64,000 nt of DNA from Brachyhypopomus gauderio (GCF_052324685.1 NC_135213.1:41698700-41762699); one strand, 5' to 3'. Positions 10,601 through 21,973 are shown, counted from the stretch's first letter. Notes: a model not told the origin generated them from the sequence alone. Made by a program: numbers and translations.

Positions 10601-11901
10601 TTTTCTTTCAGGAGAGCTCATAGGTGTGGAGTACTTATACGAGCAGACCGGCAGTGCCCTGGAAGACTATAAATTAGTCATCTTGGCTCTTGAGACTGAG
10701 GATGTGACCGTGGCAGAAGATGAAGGTTTTGAAGAGGCACAGGATTTTGAGGACTTAACTGTCCCAGCATTTGAAACAGAACCACCTGCTGTGCCATCTG
10801 CTTCTGATGCCTCCAGTGGTGTTGCATTTGCTCCTCCGGTCTCCATCTCTGCTCCTCCGGTCTCCATCTCTGCTCCTCCGGTCTCCATCTCTGCTCCTCC
10901 GGTCTCCATCTCTGCTCCTCCGGTCTCCATCTCTGCTCCTCCAGTCTCCATCTCTGCTCCCCTGGTCTCTCCACCTGCTCCTTCAAACAGCAACCCGACT
11001 TCTGCTCTTGTGGCTTCCCCTAGCCAAGATGTAAGATTTCTTCTGTTCATTCCATTAATTGGTGACTCTGATAGGCTTGTATACATGCTGCTTCCTGCTT
11101 TATCTAATCACTGTGATTCTTCATTTAGGACTCAGTGGGACCTGATAACATTGAGGGCTATAGAGCTGTGCAGAACTTGGCAGACTACCTAGTCACCCTG
11201 AAGGACCACAGCTTTGCTTTGTCGCTTGAGGAATCAAGCCACATCATCACCCTTTGGCAGGCTCTTAGTGACTATGATAAGTAGCGCATGGTATATGCTC
11301 CACGTCATCAAGCCACTTTGAACAAGGGGCGCTTCAGGGTCACTAAGAAAATTGTAGCTCCAGGCGTGGAGTCCACAAGGCGGTAAGCTGTTATGCGTAA
11401 ATGCACTGGTTTACAGTGTTTATGTGTAAATGCACTGGTTTACAGTGTTTATGTGTAAATGCACTGGTTTGCAGTGTTTATGTTGGCAAATTAATAATCA
11501 TCTGTGTATATTGTGTTTTTTATTCTTTTCCAGGTGTTTTGTTGGAGCAAACAGCCCTGCACAGTGGCCAGACTGCAACAGAGTTGTGGAGGCAATCTTT
11601 GTCCGGCTGTGTATTACATTTCCAAACCCGAAAAACATCGGTGGGGTCAGGTTTGGAAGGTGGACCCTCATCTGTCGTGCTTACAAGCACATCAGGGAGT
11701 GCGTCTTGAGTAATGCACATGTGATGCAGGGGACCACCATCCAGCTACCAGAAGTGAATGCCACCACACTGTCAGAGTGGTGAGTCAATCAATTTTCAGA
11801 TGTTAAAAAAATGTATTTAACTATATTTAATTAATATCGGGATTTATTTGTTGACAGCCATGTTCTTCTTAAAATGTCTTTTTAATTTAATAACTGAACT
11901 C

Positions 11902-11964
<63 letters not shown>

Positions 11965-12778
11965 GTACTGCAGGCGGACTCGTTCACAGGAGTCTGATGT
12001 TCTTCATCAGGGCATCATGCCTCCAGAAGCACCAGTATCAGGTCCTACAACACAGCGGTCCACACCCCAGAAGGACAGTCTTGCCTCTCACCCCTCCACA
12101 GACAGCCCCCATGTCTTTGTCCTGCCCCCTGACACTGCGGGGACGGCAAAGTTGAAGAGACGTTTGACCTTCACATCAGGTCCAGCTTCATCTGCTCCAC
12201 CTCAGCAGAACCTGCCTGCACCTCCCCAGTGTGTCTCCTACAGCATGCCTACTGATCCTGGATTTTGTTTGGTGTATGTAGTGCCAGGACCTGGTCCAGA
12301 CAGCCATAGCCAAGTGGTGGCACAAGGAGTGACACACATTATGCCTGCTACCACCAGCCACATTATGCCTGCTACCGCCAGCCACATTATGCCTGCTACC
12401 GCCAGCCATAGCCAAGGAGTGGCACACATTATGCCTGCTACCGCCAGCCATAGCCAAGGAGTGGCACACATTATGCCTGCTACCGCTGGATCCAGTCAGG
12501 GTGCGTTGGCAGTGACCCAGATGTCAGATGTGCCATACACGACACAGCAATACCGGAAGCGGAAATTGAAAAACGAGATGGCTGGTATAAAGACCCGCAA
12601 ATATGTTCGCCACACCAGCGCTATAATTTGCAGGAGATGCCAAAAAGAGAGGAAGCCCCCCACACATCAACAGTACTTTGGCAACTGGTATTGTGAAGAA
12701 ACTGACACCATGTCACTGGAGGATTGGAAGGCTATGCTGGTAGCACGGGGCTATGGAAAGAAGAAAGCCCCAAAATAA
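7668..12778 (+). CDS. Dada-like DDE transposase gene, copy 1 (eight coding exons, in-frame stop)
   Basis: Exons by GT-AG sites and continuous frame: 7668-8349, 8439-8525, 8633-10228, 10315-10515, 10612-11030, 11129-11382, 11534-11779 and 11965-12778, giving 1,432 codons. The N-terminal 256 residues include a Ser/Thr-rich linker. A Cys-containing DUF6729-like region follows, with candidate metal-binding Cys342, 347, 380 and 383 and WWHPP near 303. The DDE core has D521 (KMDSTKK), D589 (LYVDRDCC), H616 (DIWHYMRR) and E777 (TSLESFH). Exon 6 carries six PPVSISA repeats. Exon 9 (counting the noncoding first exon) ends with a CxxC-H-C finger (C1384, C1387, H1396, C1405). An in-frame TAG (11282-11284, codon 1047) stands where CAG would fit (DYDK-RMVYAPRHQ), after the core. 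AATAAA overlaps the stop. The gene cuts and moves its own element and is probably inactive as a full-length protein. Confidence 0.75.
11904..11962 (+). repeat. (TG)n microsatellite at a 3' splice site, copy 1
   Basis: 59 bp of TG repeat runs directly into the TAG acceptor of the last exon (11963-11964). It replaces a normal pyrimidine tract. It is 12 bp longer than in copy 2. Confidence 0.9.
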
Positions 12779-12986
12779 AAATTATGTGTCTGCATAATTG
12801 TATATATTATAATTGTATATATGTGCCATGATTGTAAATATATTAGTAGTAGCTGTAGTGTTAGTATCTTAGTCAAGTCAAAACATTGTGTATTTGTATA
12901 TATTAAACATTGTAATTTTTTAAATTATTTGCATAGGTATCTGTAAACGTTGTATATATATTATATATATATTATTTATATTATAA

Positions 12987-13344
12987 TGTCACGTTGAGGA
13001 CCCCGGCCCCTCCCTTTTGGGCGTGTGTTTACGTAGTCTACGTGCATCGTCTGCGTCTGTGGATATCTCGTGGTGATGGCTATGTCATGTGATAATCCGT
13101 CTCACCTGTGAATCGTCTCGTAATCACCTGGGGTTAATGTGGTTTGTCTATTTAATGTGCGCTCGCGCAGTGTCCTGTGCTCGTCGTTGTCTAAGTCTAC
13201 ACGTTGTGTGTATGAGAAGTGGTTTACGTGCGCTATTGCGCTATATCTCTGTTTTTCGTGCGCGTTACGCGCTACAATAAAAGTGACGTCAGTCAAGCCA
13301 GAGGGATTCGTGTCTCGTCCTTCGTCCAAGCCCCGAGCGTCACA
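12987..13344 (+). repeat. 5' LTR, copy 1
   Basis: 358 bp, TG...CA, with ACAATAAAAG near its end as a possible polyadenylation signal. Same as the 3' LTR. Confidence 0.9.
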
Positions 13345-15170
13345 GAACGACGAGCCGCGAAGAGACACCAACATGCCAGGCTACGCCACCCGGCATAAGA
13401 AGGCGGATCGCCCCAGCAAGCGGCACCACCGCTCTTCTTCCTCTCCCCCGCGCCGCAAAGCCCAGCCGACTCGGGCACAGCTTATGCAGGACCCCGAGTG
13501 CGCGTACCTGCTGTGCGCGGCTCGGGAGACATCCATACCCGAGCTGGCGGAGGAGTACCGCCGGACAGCGGCACGGGTGTGGGAGGAGAGGCACCCAGCT
13601 CCTTCCCGGGAAGGATCACCCATACGGGTGAGTAACCCAGAGCTCCACGAGGCGTCGCCACCAGAGGGCATGCTCGTAGAGGAGGAGAACCCGCCGACGC
13701 TGGCGCAGCTAGAGGAGGACCCGGTGTGCGCCTTCCAGCTGGCCTCAGCCCGGCGGCTAGAGGAGAGGGAACCCGAGCTGGCAGAGTCCCTCCGCCAGGG
13801 CGCGGTGCGGATTTGGAGGGAGCGACACTCCCCTCCATCCCGCGTCCTCTCGCCTCTGAGGGTGGGCTCCTGCGTCTTCGGTGCTGCCGAGTCCACCCCA
13901 GAGAGCGAATTTGGGGAGGTGGACTCCGAGGAGGAGCAAGAGGAAGCGGAGGAGGCCTACCCTCCCTCTCTGTACGATGCTTCCACCGTTGACTATGGTG
14001 GGGAAGGGGAGGAATCCTACCCCCCGTCGGTGAACGACGACAGTGAGGAAGAGGAGGAGCAAGAGGAGGTGGAGGAAGCCTACCCTCCATCTCTGTATGA
14101 TGCCTCCACCATTGACTATGGTGGGGAGGGGGAGGACTCCTACCCCCCGTCGGTGGACGACTACGGTGAGGATGAGGAGGAGTCAGAGGAAGAATATCTC
14201 CCTCCGCCCGTGGATTCCTCTCCCACCGTCGAGGAGGGGGAGGAGTGCTCCGACGGCGGGTACTCCGCCTACCCCGCTGGAGACGGTGAGGAGGAGGAGG
14301 GCACGGACAGCGACCTCTATTCAGAGGAGGAGGGCAGTGCGCCTCCCTCCGAGTGTTCCGTGGGAACTGTAAAGGGAGGGGGCACTCCTGGGGAGACCGC
14401 GTCCTCCGGACCTTCCAGGGCCAGCCCCATGGACTATTCCCGGGGTGAGAGCCCGGCTAAGTCTATGGAAGGGGTCCTGGAGGGCGAGGAGGAGCCGATG
14501 GACTATGAGGAGGAGCTCCCTCACGCTGCGCCTGGCAAGCCCGCCAGCTACGCTGCCTCGGACACGTCCACCCGCGGCGTTGCACCTGGCACGTCCGCCC
14601 GCCGCGCTGCCCCTGGCACGTCAGCCCGCCGCGCTGCCCCTGGCACGTCAGCCCGCCGCGCTGCCCCTGGCACGTCAGCCCGCCGCGCTGCCCCTGGCAC
14701 GTCAGCCCGCCGCGCTGCCCCTGGCACGTCAGCCCGCCGCGCTGCACCTGGCGGAGAGCCCGCAGCAAAGGCAGGAGGAGCACCGCCTACCGCAGCGCCT
14801 GCAGCCCCAGCAGCTCCGGACCTCTCTCCCCTGCTCGCTCTCCTCCTGGCGCGAAGCCTGGCGCCCATGTCGTGTGTGTGTGTTCCCGTGTTTGTCAGTC
14901 TTCCCCTTTGTGTGCCAAACCCGTTTTTTCCTCTTGTGCCACTGTGTGTGAGCGTGCCTGTTTGTGTGTTTGTTCCGTTTAATGTGTCTTCCGTCTTTTC
15001 CCCCGTCTTCCCAGGGAGGGTGTTCTAGGCGGTCCGTGGCGGACGCTTCACCAAGGGTAGTCACCTCCCAGACGCAGGACGGAGCGCGTCGGATCCGCCC
15101 ATCGTCGTGGGTTCGGGGCACTCGGTCCTGTTGGCACCCCGGGACGGGTAGTGCCCTTGGAGGGGGCGTC

Positions 15171-15528
15171 TGTCACGTTGAGGACCCCGGCCCCTCCCTT
15201 TTGGGCGTGTGTTTACGTAGTCTACGTGCATCGTCTGCGTCTGTGGATATCTCGTGGTGATGGCTATGTCATGTGATAATCCGTCTCACCTGTGAATCGT
15301 CTCGTAATCACCTGGGGTTAATGTGGTTTGTCTATTTAATGTGCGCTCGCGCAGTGTCCTGTGCTCGTCGTTGTCTAAGTCTACACGTTGTGTGTATGAG
15401 AAGTGGTTTACGTGCGCTATTGCGCTATATCTCTGTTTTTCGTGCGCGTTACGCGCTACAATAAAAGTGACGTCAGTCAAGCCAGAGGGATTCGTGTCTC
15501 GTCCTTCGTCCAAGCCCCGAGCGTCACA
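15171..15528 (+). repeat. 3' LTR, copy 1
   Basis: 358 bp, preceded by GGAGGGGGCGTC (polypurine-like) and followed by the TATAA duplication. Confidence 0.9.
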
Positions 15529-15599
15529 TATAATATAATAATATATATATATTATATATTATATATATATATTATATATATATATATATATTATATATT
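15529..15599. repeat. (AT)n microsatellite, copy 1
   Basis: AT-only tract of about 70 bp directly after the LTR element. A shorter AT-rich run also precedes it (about 12952-12986), so the LTR element landed inside an AT microsatellite. Confidence 0.9.
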
Positions 15600-15615
15600 G
15601 TGGATAATGTTCTCT

Positions 15616-15880
15616 AATGTGTTGTGTTTTTAATAAAAGTGCCTGGTTGGTTTTATCGTTCATAATAAATGTGTTGTGTTTGGATTTATCGTTCATAATA
15701 AATGTGTTGTGTTTTAAACATGTGTCTGGTTGGTTTTATCGTTTATAATATCACGCATTTCCTTTATATTTAACCAATTTATAAATATGTAATATCACGC
15801 GCTTCCTTTGTATTTAAGTATTTATGAACGTGTCCGATAATATCGCGCATTTCCTTTGCATTTAACTATTTCCAAACTTG
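15616..15880. repeat. Right subterminal repeats of the Dada-like element, copy 1
   Basis: Two nested repeat sets. One is a GTGTTGTGTTT / TTTATCGTTCATAATAAAT repeat in about three copies between 15619 and 15750. The second is AATATCRCGCRYTTCCTTT followed by ATTTAA, in three copies starting at 15747, 15791 and 15839. They may be transposase-binding sites; no function can be proven from sequence. Confidence 0.7.
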
Positions 15881-15974
15881 TCCGATGCGGGATTCGATAC
15901 GATGCTCGACTGGGCGAATCTTAGTAATTGTTTACTATTAATAGCGCCGAAACCTCGACACACACGCGCAGTCC

Positions 15975-16041
15975 TTGGCGCAGTAGGTAGCGCGTCAGTC
16001 TCATAATCTGAAGGTCGTGAGTTCGACCCTCACACGGGGCA
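15975..16041 (+). pseudogene. 3' part of interrupted tRNA-Met, copy 1
   Basis: tRNA-Met from position 7 to the end, beginning with the duplicated TTGGCGC. The first six acceptor bases are replaced by transposon sequence (GCAGTCC), so the acceptor stem cannot form. The duplication rebuilds a complete A box (TGGCGCAGTAGG), and box B and the TTTTT terminator are intact, so pol III transcription remains possible. Confidence 0.9.
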
Positions 16042-16624
16042 GCAGAAGCTTTTTGAAAAGATTGACGAGCCCCCAAAAGATGCTCAAACGCTCTTTCCTT
16101 ATTCACTCGCATGCTGAGCACACCCCCTACCTGAAAATAGTATTGGCACATGACTCTTACAGGTCATCCCTAGTTGATTCAAGCTGTGCTTTTTCTTTTG
16201 TAAATTCGCGTGTACACAGCAAGTTGTGTTGCATCCAATTCAATTCTCTCCACTGACCGTTCAGTCAATACCTTGATGGCGTCTGTATTGACACCTCTAC
16301 TGAGACATCAAGCTGCCTCTTTGGAGCATGTTCGCTCCCAGATCAAACTGCAGTGTCGTGGTGCCAACACAGAATAATGGACCACGTCGGACACTTTTCA
16401 CTTTTGATTCTTTTTGATTCACTTTTGATGACACGCTTTTGAATACCTGATCACCTGGAATTGGTACCAGCTTGAAGTTAATAGTGAGTAGACTTATGGA
16501 GATTCATTTATTTGAATTTTCTTCTCAAGCCATTTGCAACTCAGAAGCAATGACACTTGTGCACTCATCATTGAGCTTGAGGAAGTCCAAGGAATTGATC
16601 TCTATGTTACTCTCGCTCCGCCGA

Positions 16625-16706
16625 GCTGCGATGGCCGAGAGGTTAAGACGTTGGACTTGAAATCCAATGGGGTTTCCCCGCGCAGGTTCGACTCCTGCTT
16701 GCAGCG
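16625..16706 (+). tRNA. tRNA-Ser(TGA), D-stem variant
   Basis: Has TTAAGACG where the consensus has TTAAGGCG (G24A), which breaks the C11-G24 pair in a three-pair D stem. The variant also occurs at 20580 and 42065. Confidence 0.93.
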
Positions 16707-17110
16707 TGAGTGTCTTGTTGGGCGTGTGGAAAGAGAGAGTGTGCTCTCTTCCTGCTAGCCAGTTTTAAATATGCTTCTCATGCCATTTGCAACTTTGTGC
16801 TGCCAAACTTTAGCAGTCCTAACTGATCCTGAAATAGTCCCAGGAATTGAGTTACAAATGGCTGCTTCGTCGTTACAATGTGTTGGCATGGAAATGCAGT
16901 GGGGTCTCTTGCAGCGTAGAGGATTAACTTGCCTCTCTAATGTGATTTGTGATGAGACCTTATGCCACCAGTGGGGAGAGCTCGCACTCACAGGTGCTTC
17001 ATCCAAAGATCTTCATGCAACATAGCGATGTCTTGTTTCAGGTAAAAGAAAAAGTGCCACATTCTTTCATGGCCGGTCACTGGTTGCTCCGCCTTGCGCT
17101 AAAAGAGGGT

Positions 17111-17182
17111 CTCCCCGTCGGGGAATCGAACCCCGGTCTTCCGCGTGACAGGCGGAGATACTATCCACTATACTAACGAGGA
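17111..17182 (-). tRNA. tRNA-Asp(GTC)
   Basis: Consensus body. Its unit has GAGCTCGCACTC before the gene, a marker shared with units at 1, 19691 and the one after the second transposon. Confidence 0.97.
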
Positions 17183-17945
17183 CACGTGCTGTGTCTCGCA
17201 GTGATGCTGAGTCAGGTGACGTGCACTTGTCCCCTTGATTTTAAAGTACTCTGAATCATTGTGCCTGCAAGGAGGTGGTAAAAAGAACACATTGTGGTGA
17301 TATTGACTCACTGTTGCCACTCCTCTTTTACCATCGTCAGTTTGTGGACTTATGATAGGAAAAACTCAAAGAATCTTGGTGACCTACAGGTTTGATTCAT
17401 CTGCCTTCCTAGTTAAGTCATGCGAACCATTTGCTGCAAAATTGGCTTTAGCTACATTGGCAATTCATTTTGTCTTCGTATTCCAGTGCATTGTACCGAA
17501 CTGCAATATCCATCTTAGATCAACTGAGATTTTGCATTTCTCTCTTTCCCACATGCAAGTTCTGAATTTCTTGGCACACATTACTGCTTTGCATCTACTA
17601 AAAGCACTCCAGAGAAAGCTTCACTTCATACCTTCATGAGGTAGGTGTCGTTTGTACTTGTATTTTGGTGGTATTTTTGTTTTTTTTTTTGTTTGTGTGC
17701 GTTGTTTGTCTACTCTTGGAACATCCTGTCATTGGTTAGGGTAGGATTAGAGTTTAATTACGTTGGCCTCAGATTCTGGTTAATTCCAGGCTTCTTGTGC
17801 TAACCTTGTTGTTTGTTAGCTGTTGTTGGCAGTAATTAGTTGCTGCAGGTGCACTTGCCGCCATGCTCCAAGGAGTGAATTGGGGGCGGATACATTTTTT
17901 CTCCAGCTTTGTTAGTTCTTCCTCAGCCTCGCTTCTTCTTTACTA

Positions 17946-18018
17946 GCCTCGTTAGCGCAGTAGGTAGCGCGTCAGTCTCATAATCTGAAGGTCGTGAGTT
18001 CGACCCTCACACGGGGCA
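17946..18018 (+). tRNA. tRNA-Met(CAT)
   Basis: Consensus body with C48, in a B-type unit (5' flank CTTTACTA). Confidence 0.97.
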
Positions 18019-18601
18019 GCAGAAGCTTTTTGAAAAGATTGACGAGCCCCCAAAAGATGCTCAAACGCTCTTTCCTTATTCACTCGCATGCTGAGCACAC
18101 CCCCTACCTGAAAATAGTATTGGCACATGACTCTTACAGGTCATCCCTAGTTGATTCAAGCTGTGCTTTTTCTTTTGTAAATTCGCGTGTACACAGCAAG
18201 TTGTGTTGCATCCAATTCAATTCTCTCCACTGACCGTTCAGTCAATACCTTGATGGCGTCTGTATTGACACCTCTACTGAGACATCAAGCTGCCTCTTTT
18301 GAGCATGTTCGCTCCCAGATCAAACTGCAGTGTCGTGGTGCCAACACAGAATAATGGACCACGTCGGACACTTTTCACTTTTGATTCTTTTTGATTCACT
18401 TTTGATGACACGCTTTTGAATACCTGATCACCTGGAATTGGTACCAGCTTGAAGTTAATAGTGAGTAGACTTATGGAGATTCATTTATTTGAATTTTCTT
18501 CTCAAGCCATTTGCAACTCAGAAGCAATGACACTTGTGCACTCATCATTGAGCTTGAGGAAGTCCAAGGAATTGATCTCTATGTTACTCTCACTCCGCCG
18601 A

Positions 18602-18683
18602 GCTGCGATGGCCGAGAGGTTAAGGCGTTGGACTTGAAATCCAATGGGGTTTCCCCGCGCAGGTTCGACTCCTGCTTGCAGCG
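18602..18683 (+). tRNA. tRNA-Ser(TGA)
   Basis: Consensus body with B-type flanks CTCACTCCG and GAGACTGTG. Confidence 0.97.
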
Positions 18684-19087
18684 TGAGTGTCTTGTTGGGC
18701 GTGTGGAAAGAGAGACTGTGCTCTCTTCCTGCTAGCCAGTTTTAAATATGCTTCTCATGCCATTTGCAACTTTGTGCTGCCAAACTTTAGCAGTCCTAAC
18801 TGATCCTGAAATAGTCCCAGGAATTGAGTTACAAATGGCTGCTTCGTCGTTACAATGTGTTGGCATGGAAATGCAGTGGGGTCTCTTACAGCGTAGAGGA
18901 TTAACTTGCCTCTCTAATGTGATTTGTGATGAGACCTTATGCCACCAGTGGGGAGAGCTTGCACTCACAGGTGCTTCATCCAAAGATCTTCATGCAACAT
19001 AGTGATGTCTTGTTTCAGGTAAAAGAAAAAGTGCCACATTCTTTCATGGCCGGTCACTGGTTGCTCCGCCTTGCGCTAAAAGAGGGT

Positions 19088-19159
19088 CTCCCCGTCGGGG
19101 AATCGAACCCCGGTCTTCCGCGTGACAGGCGGAGATACTATCCACTATACTAACGAGGA
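19088..19159 (-). tRNA. tRNA-Asp(GTC)
   Basis: Consensus body in a B unit; the flank has CATAGTGATG in place of CATAGCGATG. Confidence 0.97.
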
Positions 19160-19922
19160 CACGTGCTGTGTCTCGCAGTGATGCTGAGTCAGGTGACGTG
19201 CACTTGTCCCCTTGATTTTAAAGTACTCTGAATCATTGTGCCTGCAAGGAGGTGGTAAAAAGAACACATTGTGGTGATATTGACTCACTGTTGCCACTCC
19301 TCTTTTACCATCGTCAGTTTGTGGACTTATGATAGGAAAAACTCAAAGAATCTTGGTGACCTACAGGTTTGATTCATCTGCCTTCCTAGTTAAGTCATGC
19401 GAACCATTTGCTGCAAAATTGGCTTTAGCTACATTGGCAATTCATTTTGTCTTTGTATTCCAGTGCATTGTACCGAACTGCAATATCCATCTTAGATCAA
19501 CTGAGATTTTGCATTTCTCTCTTTCCCACATGCAAGTTCTGAATTTCTTGGCACACATTACTGCTTTGCATCTACTAAAAGCACTCCAGAGAAAGCTTTA
19601 CTTCATACCTTCATGAGGTAGGTGTCGTTTGTACTTGTATTTTGGTGGTATTTTTGTTTTTTTTTTTGTTTGTGTGCGTTGTTTGTCTACTCTTGGAACA
19701 TCCTGTGATTGGTTAGGGTAGGATTAGAGTTTAATTACGTTGGCCTCAGATTCTGGTTAATTCCAGGCTTCTTGTGCTAACCTTGTTGTTTGTTAGCTGT
19801 TGTTGGCAGTAATTAGTTGCTGCAGGTGAACTTGCCGCCATGCTCCAAGGAGTGAATTGGGGGCGGATACATTTTTTCTCCAGCTTTGTTAGTTCTTCCT
19901 CAGCCTCGCTTCTTCTTTCCTA

Positions 19923-19995
19923 GCCTCGTTAGCGCAGTAGGTAGCGCGTCAGTCTCATAATCTGAAGGTCGTGAGTTTGACCCTCACACGGGGCA
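19923..19995 (+). tRNA. tRNA-Met(CAT), T-loop variant
   Basis: T loop TTTGACC (C56T), which weakens box B and the tertiary G19-C56 pair. The CAACAG 3' flank groups it with the gene at 232. Confidence 0.92.
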
Positions 19996-20579
19996 ACAGA
20001 AGCTTTTTGAAAAGATTGACGAGCCCCCAAAAGATGCTCAAACGCTCTTTCCTTATTCACTCGCATGCTGAGCACACCCCCTACCCTGAAAATAGTATTG
20101 GCACATGACTCTTACAGGTCATCCCTAGTTGATTCAAGCTGTGCTTTTTCTTTTGTAAATTCGCGTGTACACAGCAAGTTGTGTTGCATCCAATTCAATT
20201 CTCTCCACTGACCGTTCAGTCAATACCTTGATGGCGTCTGTATTGACACCTCTACTGAGACATCAAGCTGCCTCTTTGGAGCATGTTCGCTCCCAGATCA
20301 AACTGCAGTGTCGTGGTGCCAACACAGAATAATGGACCACGTCGGACACTTTTCACTTTTGATTCTTTTTGATTCACTTTTGATGACACGCTTTTGAATA
20401 CCTGATCACCTGGAATTGGTACCAGCTTGAAGTTAATAGTGAGTAGACTTATGGAGATTCATTTATTTGAATTTTCTTCTCAAGCCATTTGCAACTCAGA
20501 AGCAATGACACTTGTGCACTCATCATTGAGCTTGAGGAAGTCCAAGGAATTGATCTCTATGTTACTCTCGCTCCGCCGA

Positions 20580-20661
20580 GCTGCGATGGCCGAGAGGTTA
20601 AGACGTTGGACTTGAAATCCAATGGGGTTTCCCCGCGCAGGTTCGACTCCTGCTTGCAGCG
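20580..20661 (+). tRNA. tRNA-Ser(TGA), D-stem variant
   Basis: Carries the same G24A change as the copy at 16625. Confidence 0.93.
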
Positions 20662-21065
20662 TGAGTGTCTTGTTGGGCGTGTGGAAAGAGAGAGTGTGCT
20701 CTCTTCCTGCTAGCCAGTTTTAAATATGCTTCTCATGCCATTTGCAACTTTGTGCTGCCAAACTTTAGCAGTCCTAACTGATCCTGAAATAGTCCCAGGA
20801 ATTGAGTTACAAATGGCTGCTTCGTCGTTACAATGTGTTGGCATGGAAATGCAGTGGGGTCTCTTGCAGCGTAGAGGATTAACTTGCCTCTCTAATGTGA
20901 TTTGTGATGAGACCTTATGCCACCAGTGGGGAGAGCTCGCACTCACAGGTGCTTCATCCAAAGATCTTCATGCAACATAGCGATGTCTTGTTTCAGGTAA
21001 AAGAAAAAGTGCCACATTCTTTCATGGCCGGTCACTGGTTGCTCCGCCTTGCGCTAAAAGAGGGT

Positions 21066-21137
21066 CTCCCCGTCGGGGAATCGAACCCCGGTCTTCCGCG
21101 TGACAGGCGGAGATACTATCCACTATACTAACGAGGA
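21066..21137 (-). tRNA. tRNA-Asp(GTC)
   Basis: Consensus body; flank marker GAGCTCGCACTC. Confidence 0.97.
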
Positions 21138-21900
21138 CACGTGCTGTGTCTCGCAGTGATGCTGAGTCAGGTGACGTGCACTTGTCCCCTTGATTTTAAA
21201 GTACTCTGAATCATTGTGCCTGCAAGGAGGTGGTAAAAAGAACACATTGTGGTGATATTGACTCACTGTTGCCACTCCTCTTTTACCATCGTCAGTTTGT
21301 GGACTTATGATAGGAAAAACTCAAAGAATCTTGGTGACCTACAGGTTTGATTCATCTGCCTTCCTAGTTAAGTCATGCGAACCATTTGCTGCAAAATTGG
21401 CTTTAGCTACATTGGCAATTCATTTTGTCTTCGTATTCCAGTGCATTGTACCGAACTGCAATATCCATCTTAGATCAACTGAGATTTTGCATTTCTCTCT
21501 TTCCCACATGCAAGTTCTGAATTTCTTGGCACACATTACTGCTTTGCATCTACTAAAAGCACTCCAGAGAAAGCTTCACTTCATACCTTCATGAGGTAGG
21601 TGTCGTTTGTACTTGTATTTTGGTGGTATTTTTGTTTTTTTTTTTGTTTGTGTGCGTTGTTTGTCTACTCTTGGAACATCCTGTCATTGGTTAGGGTAGG
21701 ATTAGAGTTTAATTACGTTGGCCTCAGATTCTGGTTAATTCCAGGCTTCTTGTGCTAACCTTGTTGTTTGTTAGCTGTTGTTGGCAGTAATTAGTTGCTG
21801 CAGGTGCACTTGCCGCCATGCTCCAAGGAGTGAATTGGGGGCGGATACATTTTTTCTCCAGCTTTGTTAGTTCTTCCTCAGCCTCGCTTCTTCTTTACTA

Positions 21901-21973
21901 GCCTCGTTAGCGCAGTAGGTAGCGCGTCAGTCTCATAATCTGAAGGTCGTGAGTTCGACCCTCACACGGGGCA
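21901..21973 (+). tRNA. tRNA-Met(CAT)
   Basis: Consensus body, B-type unit. Confidence 0.97.

Larger units (their letters stand above)
12987..15528. mobile_element. Non-autonomous LTR retrotransposon nested in Dada copy 1
   Basis: Identical 358-bp LTRs (TGTCACG to GCGTCACA) flank 1.8 kb of internal sequence, with a 5-bp target duplication TATAA (12982-12986 and 15529-15533). The internal part has one long open frame in the gag position, acidic and rich in Ser/Pro/Tyr, with tandem nine-residue Ala/Arg/Pro repeats near 14590-14750. A G-rich tract lies just before the 3' LTR. No protease, reverse transcriptase or integrase region was seen, so it would rely on a partner element. Its superfamily cannot be fixed without pol. 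It is structurally whole for a non-autonomous element and young, since the LTRs show no difference on reading. Its orientation follows the long frame. Confidence 0.85.
6175..15974 (+). mobile_element. Dada-like DNA transposon, copy 1, inserted in tRNA-Met
   Basis: A 9.8-kb insertion flanked by a perfect 7-bp target duplication TTGGCGC (6168-6174 and 15975-15981), lying in the A box of a tRNA-Met gene. The two ends share only a short inverted GTCGAGG about 16-22 bp in, so terminal inverted repeats are weak. It encodes a multi-exon DDE transposase (7668-12778). A DDE enzyme, 6-7-bp duplications and strict insertion into multicopy small-RNA genes are the published hallmarks of the Dada superfamily, known from fish. 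Nested inside are a piggyBac MITE (7081-7522) and an LTR element (12987-15528). Without these it would be about 6.8 kb. Superfamily assignment is inference from these features and not from a search. Confidence 0.82.

Noticed and set aside
7668-12778. KDZ/Zisupton, hAT or Kolobok identity for the transposase
   Set aside because: Zisupton-type elements make 8-bp duplications and do not target tRNA genes; hAT uses 8 bp and Kolobok TTAA. The 7-bp tRNA site fits Dada better, though I could not run a search.
13139-15028. Host protein gene with acidic and Ala/Arg/Pro repeats
   Set aside because: The frame lies between matched LTRs with a target duplication and starts inside the LTR, so it is a part of the LTR element.
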